Source: Silene latifolia (Eukaryota > Streptophyta > Magnoliopsida > Caryophyllales > Caryophyllaceae). Taken from it: a stretch of DNA of 64,000 nt. The stretch covers positions 166,766,825-166,830,824 of the forward strand of contig NC_133536.1 in assembly GCF_048544455.1 (NCBI RefSeq), written 5' to 3'. Below, piece by piece: positions 47,982 to 57,291 of this stretch (its first letter is position 1; every line of letters starts with the position of its first letter). The position numbers and the translations under genes are program-made. The notes under the pieces are model-generated. The model was not told the origin of the DNA. It saw nothing but the letters and a program-made list of their open reading frames with translations, and did no database searches.

Positions 47982-48002
47982 CCACTTAGATGAGGAAAGT
48001 GG
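47982..48002 (+). other. Conserved 3'UTR hairpin, loop AGATGAGGA (AthD)
   Basis: Stem CCACTT/AAGTGG with the same nine-base loop as in AthA and AthC. Confidence 0.55.
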
Positions 48003-48152
48003 GCCCCTCTTGCCTTGCAATGAGGCACTTTATCTCATAAATGTCTCGTTGTGAGTTGAAGGGATGGAGAATGCCCATTAATTGCCTATCATCAGATATT
48101 ATTAGCGTAGTTAGGTTATAGTTTAATAAGGGTATCATTTTTGCTCACTTAC

Positions 48153-48190
48153 TTACTCGAAGACGAGTAATGATCAAGTGTGGGGAGGTT
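48153..48190 (+). other. Terminal hairpin and polypurine tract (AthD)
   Basis: TTACTCG, loop AAGA, CGAGTAA (48153-48170) is followed by TGATCAAGTGTGGGGAGGTT and the LTR at 48191. Confidence 0.65.
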
Positions 48191-48415
48191 TGATATATGA
48201 TTAATTTATACCATTTCTCCTCTTTATTCTCATGCATTTTGACTCCATTTGAGACGGTTTTGCGCGTCTTGCCTTGCATTTTGTATCTTGGTTCCCTAGT
48301 GTATGTGATCTTGTCCGTCTTGAAGGAATTGGGGCGGATATAGAGGAATTGGAGAAAGGGAGACGGATTGAGAAGATAGCATGGAGAAGAGAAGAAGAAA
48401 TGCTGAGAAGAGGTT

Positions 48416-48690
48416 CCCAGCCGGTAGGCCAGCTGGGACCCCTCCACACTTGGCCAAGGAGCAGAATTGAAGGAAAGTTTACAGGGACCTCCCAGCTGCC
48501 CGGCCAACCAGCTGGGAATGCATGAAGAATAAAGGAAAAGAAGAAATGAAGAAGAAGTCACGGAAAGCTCCCAGCCGGCACCCCACCAGGTGGTCCACCG
48601 GCCGTGCACACGTGATGACTTTGTTTTATTTCAAAACGTACAGAGTATTCCCAGCCGGGTAGGGGACCGGTGGCCGGTCGACCGGCTGAG
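48416..48690 (+). repeat. CCCAGCCGG...GCTGGG cassettes in AthD LTR
   Basis: Four cassettes (near 48416, 48489, 48570 and 48649) match the internal array at 42941-43395. The last, ending ACCGGTGGCCGGTCGACCGG, stops about 60 bp before the TATA box. Confidence 0.7.
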
Positions 48691-48747
48691 ACACACTTCC
48701 GCTAATTTGACTTCCCTTTTAATTTTCAACCTAATTTCCATGTAAAC

Positions 48748-48755
48748 TATAAATA
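48748..48755 (+). promoter_or_regulatory. Putative TATA box, AthD LTR
   Basis: TATAAATA in ACTATAAATACC, downstream of the cassette array as in AthA. Confidence 0.5.
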
Positions 48756-49736
48756 CCTCTTCCCTTAATAATTTTTACACACAACCTTAGATCTGAAATT
48801 ATTTCCCTAATTTATGCAAATACTCTTAAGCAAGCTTTAATCTTTCCTTAATCAAACATTAATTACTTAATAAATTAGCTTAGAATTAGTTATTCTCAAT
48901 TGTTTACATTTGGTATTGAGTTGTAATTTGAATATTGGTGAAGATTATTGCTCTATTAAATCCAAGATTGCAACTTTGTCTCTCAATTGATATAATTCTT
49001 CTTCTAGTTTTGTTTATCTTTCTATTGTTTACATATTTATGTTGCTTAATTAGTTTATCTTACAAACATGCTTTTCCTTATTTAATACATGTCAAAGCTT
49101 CCATCTTTTATGTTGTTTGTTACCAACATGTATGAGTAGTGCCTTACTAGGATGGAGGGGGATCTCATATAGAATTATAGGAGTGGATTATGACATAGGG
49201 AAATTGAAATCCTTGAGTTTATGCTTGTTGATTTTATCATGCACATAAGGTGTTTGTTAGAATGCTTGAGTGAGAATTTGTGCATTTGAACTATCTTTTT
49301 TACTTGTTGGGTGAGAACTTGACTAGTATATAGGAAACACATGATAAAATTATGGTTGGGTTAATTAAGTGAGGACTTAATCGATCTTAACTTAGGGGTT
49401 AGTCTCACATTGAAAGATTGGGTCTTTCCTTTGCTTATGCTCTTGGGTTTTATCGTTCTATGTGTATTCCCTTCCTTCTCTATATGAGTGAACCGGATAT
49501 CCTAGTTCCTTTAATTATTGTTGTTCATCGCCTTAAGTATTTATTCGATTTCCTATTGTTTTCATCTATTTCCTTTAGTTAGTATTAAATCAACTCAATT
49601 TCTTATTTTGGGCTAAACTAGTAGTTTAACAAGCAATCCTAGAACCATAACACCGACTTTTGGGTTCGACTCTCACATCTACGACGGGCTTTCGTTATAC
49701 TTGCAAGGTTACAAATATAAGATTTGTTTCACAACA

Positions 49737-50325
49737 CAAGGCCACGAAAGCAGCCCGCAGCTTAAAGTTAACGAAGATTACCGATGGGTACTTGTCTACT
49801 TGAGAGACAAGCGGTTCTTCGCTTGATTGGCCTTCCTCCATAACGACATTAGCGCGGGTCCTCTTCTTAGGAGGTGCTCTTGGTTTCGGCACGCTGCAAA
49901 AATACAAGTTCAACAAGAATTTTTCGGAATTTATACCATAGTAGATGGAAATTTTCGGTTTATACACTTTTAAGACGGCGTTTTAAGACAGGTTTTTTTT
50001 TCTGTCAAAAGGTATGAAATATGAACTTAATAAAGCATTACCATTATCAGTCGAACCTTTAAGAACATCCTAGGAGTAATCTAAGTGACCAAAAATCAAA
50101 AATTTGGGCGGCAAACCCTAGAAATTTTCGGCATCAAATGGGGAGTTTTTGAGCATAGAAACTATCTTTTGCACTTTTGCATGCGTAAATCAACAAATAA
50201 GAGAAATTACTACTAAATAAACACCATACAAATATGAATATTTGAATTATAAGAGTTGAAAATTTTGAATTATGGGCAAAATTCTCAGTTGATTTGATTA
50301 AAAGTAAAGAGTTTTTCATAGTTGC
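49737..50325 (-). other. Possible host sequence with an exon-like fragment
   Basis: Between AthD and AthE lies non-LTR sequence. On the minus strand an acceptor-like TTTTTGCAG (ending 49894) opens a frame reading PKPRAPPKKRTRANVVMEE, followed by DKYPSVIFVNFKLRAAFVAL. It runs into the AthD LTR at about 49740. Upstream (50325-49894 on the minus strand) is AT-rich and intron- or UTR-like. I do not recognise the protein. It could be host gene debris or another retroelement ORF. Confidence 0.4.
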
Positions 50326-51847
50326 TGATACCCGTCGTTGTGAGTACCAAAAATAATATTTATATTTCCTATTAAGACTAACAGAAGCTTGTGGTAACAG
50401 GGTCGCACCATAGGGAGGCGAATAGGCGAATGTAATTAATAATTGTCCAATTTAGTCTAAGGTAACGAATGTGGGGGTTGATTTGATTTGGTCTATAGCT
50501 AAAGGCAGTAAAGACAATAAACTAAATAAACGGATAAAATGGATAAAAGAAGGGTACTAGGATGGTCGGTTCACTATAGTTTCGGCGGCAGCAAACTAAG
50601 TAGGTCTAAATCAAACACATGAGGCGGGAAATAAGAGGTCCTCTCGGTCCACTCTTAACAGATAGCATCTTTCGATCTCGCTATAAGTCTCTAATATCAC
50701 TAATACAGACTTTCGTCCTGCAAAGTGACTGATAATCTAAACTTTACCTATCTTTCGATCTCAGCATAGTTTAGTCATTTTAATTGGTGATCTAACAACT
50801 GTCCCTATCTCTCGATCTAATGGGTCAGTCATATCCTAAACATTCAACTAGTCGTGTGCACTCGATTCGTCGAATAAAGAATTAAAACAATTAAAACGAA
50901 GGTAAAAACCTCATGTGGCCAGTCGATCGACCAGGTATGGCGGTCGATCGACTGACTCACGATCTCAGTCCATGTTAATTCTACGCCGCCTAATCTATAG
51001 TTCCCCTACATCCTAGCACAAGCAATTTAGCTACTCATACTGAAATTAAAGGCAACAACAAAATTGGCTAAATAAACTACAGAATTCATGATTAATACGG
51101 AGAAATAAACAATTAACATAAGATGGCAATTCGGCTTTGGGGAAACTGATCTAGCAATTCTACAACTATGAATGAATGCAAAATAACTGAATAAAACCAG
51201 AGAATACCGTGTGAATTGCGAAGCAAAAGAACAAAGTCGAATGCCAAAGTGAATTGTATTCAATACCGAAATAATCCTTGAACCCTAATTAATATTCTAA
51301 AAACTGATGAAACTGAATGTAAAACTTGATAATTTTCTGAATGCTTAATCTGTAAACCTAGCTTACGTTATATAGAATACAACGTAGTTCCTATTCCAAA
51401 ACCTAATGTATCATGGGCTTCAAGTTCCTCGATCTTTTAATTCTCATCTGATTAGCGGTGTGGTCGATCGACTATGGTGACCGGTCGATCGACTACATGT
51501 GCTGAACAGTAGTCTCTACATGTCATGGGTTGGTCGATCGACTGAAGGCAGTGGTCGATCGACTGAAGTAGCTGACACTTGACTTCTAACTTCTCGTGGA
51601 TTTGTCTTTTGGGCCTTGAAATGCGCACCAAGCTCGTTCCTTAAGTGAATACTTCACGTCAAATGCAATGCAAGATACTCGGGGACGGATTTAGCTTGAT
51701 TTCCGCTGAATTCTTCACATTTCTGCAATAATGTACAAAAACACGAAAATAGACGGAAATAGGGGAAATAGTAGCATAAACTACATAAATGAGCTCTGAA
51801 ATGCGTGTAAAATAGGGTGTGAAACATCATATAAATGACACGCATCA
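50326..51847 (-). repeat. AthE 3' LTR
   Basis: 1522 bp, minus-strand ends TGATGCGTGTC...CGGGTATCA. It has three palindrome pairs (51556/51535, 51486/51465 and 50945/50924) and minus-strand TATATAA at 51368-51374. Flanking GTTGC (50321-50325) is a candidate TSD. Confidence 0.85.
50924..51563 (-). repeat. Paired TCGATCGA palindromes in AthE 3' LTR
   Basis: Cores at 50924/50945, 51465/51486 and 51535/51556 are each exactly 21 bp apart. The two 51.5-kb pairs are 49 bp from each other and lie upstream of the TATA-like site on the element strand. Confidence 0.85.
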
Positions 51848-51885
51848 AACTTCCCCAAACCAAACCCTTACTTGTCCCCAAGCAA
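51848..51885 (-). other. Terminal hairpin and polypurine tract (AthE)
   Basis: On the element strand, TTGCTTG, loop GGGA, CAAGTAA forms a 7-bp stem with one G-U pair. It is followed by GGGTTTGGTTTGGGGAAGTT and the LTR. The loop equals that of the internal hairpin of this element. Confidence 0.65.
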
Positions 51886-53344
51886 GAACTAGACTCGATC
51901 TAATGACCTAATGGAACGAGTTCAATCTCAGAGCGAATTGCAAACTGTAAAGCCTAAACCATTTTAATGCAACAACCAACAATCAATTAGTAATGCGAAT
52001 CATGCAACCGAGTTATGAAGTTGTTAAAAATTGTTGAACCGTTAACTATAGAGACTTATCAAATTGGACTCTCACGGGTCGCTCAAATCACAAAATGAAT
52101 ACGGGTGAGTATATGTAAAAGATAGAAAGAAGTAATATTGTAATGACTCTCACCTAACTACGACCTATAAGAATATGCCTGCAATCTAATATGAAAGTAA
52201 TCTCTATGACCGTACATATGCATTCCAACCAACAAATGACCATGACACATGCCGAGGTAAATATGGATAATGTGAGGTATGGGTAATAAGAGGCAAAACA
52301 TTTATGGAAAAGTGGAGGTACAGGTGATCAAGCTAGTACCCAAACGGAACCATATGGCAACATCCAACTTCTTGCTCAAAATCAATTGAAACGGTGCTAA
52401 AGCAAGCACAAATCTCACAATCTCCGGTATAAAAGCAATCAACCAACTCCCCATAAAATACTAACGCAACATGGGAGAAAAAATCGCCATAAAATAAAGA
52501 CTTTGAATATGCGAATTGATTCCTTTCTTCTTTTTCTCGGATCCCAGTCGATCGACCAGAATTGGCAGTCGATCGACCATTTTGAACAGTACAAAACTCT
52601 TTTTTCCTTTCTTTTTCGAATCATTTTTCTTTCTTTTTTTTCTTATCTTCTTTCTTTGTTTTTTTTTTTTTCTTTTATTTTTCATCTTCCCATCAATATC
52701 TCAAAAGAGCATATGCCACCAAAAACAAAGTAACAATCCCAGAACGTAAACTACTAGCTTGACAAGGACAGGCTAAATGTAGGATGTAGTAACGGGACAA
52801 AAAGGCTGTTTTTGGCAGTGTGAAGCTTATGGGCAAAACGAATAAAGGGAAACCTCTACCACATGTGTCAACAAACCACAAACCGAATGCATACAGGTAT
52901 TAAGCAGATTAAGTTCATATTTATGCACATTTATGTAACATGTCTCATAAGGAGTAACTACTCACATCCTAGATAAACTGGTCATGAATGTCACCAGTTA
53001 TACGGCTCTAATTCTCAGAATATATAAGTAGTTTGCCAAAAATCTAAGTCAAGTCTCAAGCTCAGCAAATAATTAACGAAAACTCGTAAATATGCATAAG
53101 ATTCTACTAATAACATGTCAATCAGCAAGGCTTAGGCAAAAACAGATGCAAATGCAATGTCATCATTGAAATACTACCGTTCCGACTCGACCTATATGCT
53201 AAAAATAAACGTGCAATTTGTTTGAATTTTTGAAATTTTTTCAAATTTTTTTTTTTTGAATTTTCTGTATATGTAAGAAATGAAATAAACGATGCAAAAC
53301 AAAAATGTAAACGTGAATGCAAGCAAATGATATGCGACGCAAAA

Positions 53345-53383
53345 ACCTTCCCCAAACCAAATCGCACAATGTCCCCATTGTGC
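53345..53383 (-). other. Internal hairpin and PPT-like module (AthE)
   Basis: On the element strand, GCACAATG, loop GGGA, CATTGTGC is a perfect 8-bp stem. It is followed by CGATTTGGTTTGGGGAAGG. It lies about 1.5 kb before the 3' LTR, the same spacing as in AthB. Confidence 0.6.
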
Positions 53384-53690
53384 AAAATCATGTAATGAAG
53401 AAAAGAGAAACGGGAATTTGCAAGAAAATAAATAAATACGACATGAAGTGGAAATCGGGAACTCACAAAACTTTAAGCGCAGCAAAAGAAACCTCCCCAA
53501 ACCAGCGTAAGCTAGGAGGTTTCAGTAGCCAGCAGTGCTACTAATAAGTACCTGAAAAGACAAACAAAGTACCACGCATAAAATCGAGAAAGCAATAATG
53601 AATCGATATCATGTGCATAATTGAGAAAAACAGAAGAAATAAATAATATGACGGAAGATAAAGTGGAGTAGAAAACTCCCTTAATTCGTC

Positions 53691-53847
53691 GATCGACCAA
53701 ACACAGAAGGGGAGAGGTCGTGAACAAGTACAGCAGTGGAGGGCGGTCGATCGACCACATCACTCAGTCGATCGACCAAGGTGAAAAGTACAGTAGCTCC
53801 TGGAAACTACAAACCAGTCGATCGACCACATAGCCCAGTCGATCGAC
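53691..53847 (-). repeat. TCGATCGA palindromes downstream of AthE protease
   Basis: Cores at 53691, 53749, 53770, 53820 and 53841; the two pairs are exactly 21 bp apart and 50 bp from each other. The zone is equivalent to 14107-14276 of AthB. Confidence 0.8.
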
Positions 53848-54082
53848 TGAAAATACTGCTGTAACTTCTGATTTCTTCGTATTTGCTCAATAACTTGATC
53901 TCCTGAGGTCTAAAACCTTGTAAATGCACAATAATACGCGCCCAAATTTGCGCAAAACCCAAAGTAAAGTCTAAAGCACTTAAAACTTCCTAAACAAAAT
54001 AATTAAATGCGAAGTCTCACGCACACAAAAGCAATAAAAAGAGTCTAAAAAGCAATAAAATGTTCGTAAAGCATGTGATCAA

Positions 54083-57000
54083 CTAATAGTTGATCAAGAA
54101 CGGCCACGGAATGGCCCACTTCGTCGGCTTCTGGCTACAAGAGATAGCCTCAACGGTGCTCATCTTCTCAGCTGCACCCTTCACAACTTCAGCATCCACA
54201 GAACTCAACGGGTCAACAGCTTCTATATCTCCCCAGTCAATGATCTCCTCTGGCTCATCAAAGTCCAAATCGGACTCTCTCACTTTGACCGGCTCGTCAT
54301 CAACTTCCTCATCAGTGCCATAGCTAAGGCAACCAAGACCGCCTCGTGAAATGATTGGCTCCTTCACAGCTGGAGCAACATGCGGCTCTTCCTTCCCCAA
54401 ACCAGCTCCTGCAATATCAAAAATAGACGAATCTTCTTCCAATTTGCTCCCAGTCTGGGGCGGAGGGGTTACGACAGGAATAGGAATAGAGATAGGGATA
54501 TCAGGAAGCACAAAGTAGGATTTCTTTTCAGAAACCGTATTGCAAGTCACAGGCCACATGGGGTCTTTCTTCTTAGCAGGTTGGGCAAAAACAATGGAAT
54601 GCTTCCCTACTTTGAAGGTCAAGGTTCCCGAGCCTACATCTATGACTGCACCAGCAGTGTGCAGAAATGGTCTACCCAATATAATAGGAATATGGGCATC
54701 CTCAGGCATATCAAGCACCACGAAGTCAATAGGGAAGAAGAACTTCCCTATTTGCACGGGAATGTCCTCTAAGACTCCTATTGGTTGGACCGCAGTTTGG
54801 TCAGCCATCTGTACTGTCATGTCGGTCACTGCAAACCTAGTCAATTTGAGCTTTCTAGCAAGACTCAAGGGCATTACACTTATACTGGCTCCTAAGTCAC
54901 ATAACGCCTTTTCGATAGAAAAGGTACCTATGCTACAAGGAACGGAGAAGCTACCTGGGTCTTCTAGTTTGTGAGGTGCAGTGTGGGTCAGATAAGAACA
55001 CGACTCTTTAGTAAGTGCGACAATATGAACAGTTTCAAGTGACCGCTTTTTAGATAAAAGTTGTTTCATGAATTTAGTATAAGCGGGCACTTGGTTTACT
55101 AACTCGAGAAAAGGAACTTGTACATTCAAGCTACGAATAACTTTTTCAAATTCATTAAAAGATACCTGTTCCTTCGTCGGCACTAATCTCTCTGGATATG
55201 GGGCTGTAAGAAGTAACTTAGCCCTCTCTTCTAAATCACGCATGCCGGCATTGGTGGACTTAGGCTGGAAGTCCACAAATTTTTCCTTGTTGTAGCTCGA
55301 GCCCTCTTCAGACCGTCTCAAATGTGAGCCATTAATTGACATAGGGTCGAACTTCGGAACCGGGACTGACCCATTAGCACTCGGGTCTTGCCCCAATATT
55401 TTCGGGACTATCGTACCCCGAAACAAGTGATCCCTCAAATTATTAGGCATTGGAGGACGAAAAGGTTCACTATCAGCAGCGGCCTCAGTCGATCGACCAA
55501 GTTGGTCAGTCGAACGACTGAGTTCTACAGTTCCAGAAGCTGTTTCTTTGCGCGCTTCAGTCGATCGACCGAGTATGTCAGTCGATCGACTGATATACCT
55601 GGTAGACGCCTTTTTCTTTCCTTTGTTCGTTCCAGCTTTGTTTTGACTCGGTTCTGGCTTATCTTTTTCAGGGGCATCCTCAATCATAGCAGGCCCCTCC
55701 ATGGTAGACCCGCTCCTCAAAGTGATGGCATTAAGGGTCTCCTTTTGGTCAGTTTGAGTCGGTAAGTGTCCCGGAGCTCGAGTGGTATTCTTGCTAGCCA
55801 ATTGAGCAATTTGGCTCTCTAGCAGTTTCATCCCGGCCTCTCTAGCTTGGGACTCTTTTTGCAACATATTCTTCAACTCAGCAAACTCAGAATTTTGGGA
55901 TTGTTGTTGCTGTGGCACATAGGGAGGTTTTTGGTACTGTTGTTGCTTATGAGGAGGCACATAAGTCTGCAGCTGCTGCTGCTGTGGAGGTTGAGTCGGA
56001 TTCAAGACATTCTGGCTACTCCACCTCAAGTTGGGATGGACATTCGGCTCATAGTACGTGTTTGTCTGCCTGTAATGTTGAAAAGATGCACAAGACTCGA
56101 AGGGACTAGGACAATTTTCTAAAACATGTCCCTCAACTCCACATCTTCTACAGACGAAAGGACCGTCTGAAACAACATTCATATGATACATCCCTCCTTT
56201 TAAAGCTCCTCCCAACTCGTATTTGTCAAACCTCGCCGTGAGAGCCTCTAATGCAGCTATAGAAGGGGATTCAGCACTCCTCCTCTGATTGCCTCTCGAA
56301 TTCCCATATTCAGCTTTATGGGTGGCTAAGTCATCAATGATCTTTCACCCCTTAGTCTCTCCCATATTCTCAGCAAATCGGCCATTGGCTGCAACATCCA
56401 AAATAGCCCTCTGATCGTCATACAGCCCGTTATAGAACTGATTGCAAAGACTCCATTTTTCGAACCCATGGTGCGGAATAGTTCGCACCAGCTTCTTGAA
56501 ACGGACCCATGCTTCATGGAAGTTCTCATCAGGTCCATGTTTAAAGCTCGTAATCTGAGCTCTAATGGCATTCGTCTTCGAGGCAGAGAAGTATTTCTTG
56601 TAGAATGCCAGGGCCAAAGAATTCCAGTCGGTGATCCCATGAGCAGCTCGATCCAGATCTCTGTACCACTCCCTTGCAGCATCGCGGAGTGAGAATATAA
56701 ACATAGTCTCCTTTATCTGGTCCTGGGTCACACCGGTCGGCGGGGGTATAGAGCAGCAATAATCAATAAATATCTCCATATGCTTGGCTGCATCTTCATT
56801 TGCAGCACCCCCGAACTGGTTTCTCTCAACCAAGTTGATATAGGAAGGCTTCGGTTAGAATTTCCTATCAGCTCCAGGTAATTCGAACCCCTTGTATAGA
56901 TTTGCAGCTGTCGGCTCAGAGTGACTTGCTATGGTTGCTTCTTCAGCTATGACTGGAATTTCCGGAGATGTGACTGTCTCAGGTGAAGAAGTAGAAGCAG

Positions 57001-57166
57001 GAGATGTAGGTGGATCCTCCTCAAATAGAGCGTTCTCGTAGTAACTTGACAGAGTACTCAGCTCTTCCTCTGTCGGCAATACCCTTGATGATCGTCTCAA
57101 CTCACGCAAGGATTTCTCAATCTCAGGATTGAACGGTACTAGTTCACCCCCCTGTGACCTGCGCAT
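54083..57166 (-). pseudogene. AthE gag-protease (two in-frame stops)
   Basis: One frame from ATG 57166 to TAA/TAG at 54083 encodes about 1,030 codons, broken only by a TAA near 56855 and a TGA near 56345 (Trp in AthB). The N-terminus is RSQGGELVPFNPEIEKSL. The gag domain is at 56833-56400 with FSLRDAAREWYRDL. The CCHC knuckle CRRCGVEGHVLENC is near 56150, followed by a Gln/Pro-rich stretch. A linker with four RST repeats comes from GTCGATCGAC (55490-55589). The protease has CDLGAS (about 54890) and ILGRPFL (about 54675). An acidic tail and SQKPTK close it. The open frame 54083-56215 is intact over 710 codons. It provides Gag and protease only. Confidence 0.85.
55490..55589 (-). repeat. In-frame TCGATCGA pairs in AthE gag-pro
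   Basis: Cores at 55490/55511 and 55562/55583 give spacings 21, 51 and 21 bp, all multiples of three. On the element strand each reads CGA TCG ACT (Arg-Ser-Thr). One site is CGT TCG ACT, a synonymous loss of the palindrome. Confidence 0.85.
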
Positions 57167-57268
57167 AGGAAGAAACTACAAAAAGAATATAAGAAAAGTT
57201 TAAGGAACGGATGTCCCTTAAACTAAGAAAGACTAAAAATAAGACAACTAAAAATTAGAACAATTGCC

Positions 57269-57286
57269 TCCCCGGCAACGGCGCCA
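57269..57286 (-). other. Primer-binding site, tRNA-Asp (AthE)
   Basis: On the minus strand TGGCGCCGTTGCCGGGGA is a full 18-nt complement of plant tRNA-Asp(GUC). It lies five bases from the LTR. Confidence 0.88.
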
Positions 57287-57291
57287 AAATT

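Larger units (their letters stand above)
45316..48152 (+). other. AthD 3' untranslated region
   Basis: No gene. It contains two internal hairpin/PPT-like modules, a GT microsatellite (about 45985-46057), a 52-bp direct repeat (46148-46199 and 46200-46247), an A-rich tract (about 47060-47130) and the AGATGAGGA hairpin (47982-48002). Confidence 0.55.
42873..49736 (+). mobile_element. AthD: 3' part of an Athila-lineage element
   Basis: From 42873 on there is internal sequence with an inverted-repeat array, an Athila ORF1-like pseudogene, a 3'UTR with hairpin/PPT-like modules, the terminal hairpin and PPT, and a 3' LTR (48191-49736). The 5' part is separated by AthC. No RT or integrase is seen in this part. 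Confidence 0.7.
48191..49736 (+). repeat. AthD 3' LTR
   Basis: It starts TGATATATGATT and ends about ...TTTCACAACA; the right boundary is uncertain by a few bases because no TSD partner is visible. It carries CCCAGCCGG cassettes (48416-48690) and TATAAATA (48748-48755). No gene. Confidence 0.7.
51886..54082 (-). other. AthE 3' untranslated region
   Basis: No gene. It holds palindrome pairs (52549/52570, 53749/53770, 53820/53841 and a single site at 53691), a T/C tract (52600-52690, purine-rich on the element strand) and the internal hairpin module (53345-53383). Open frames in the T/C tract are low-complexity artefacts. Confidence 0.6.

Noticed and set aside
52439-52749. Lys/Arg- or Phe-rich ORFs (also 17954-18220 and 37335-37572)
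   Set aside because: They are low-complexity purine or pyrimidine tracts in noncoding 3'UTRs, with no conservation of frame.
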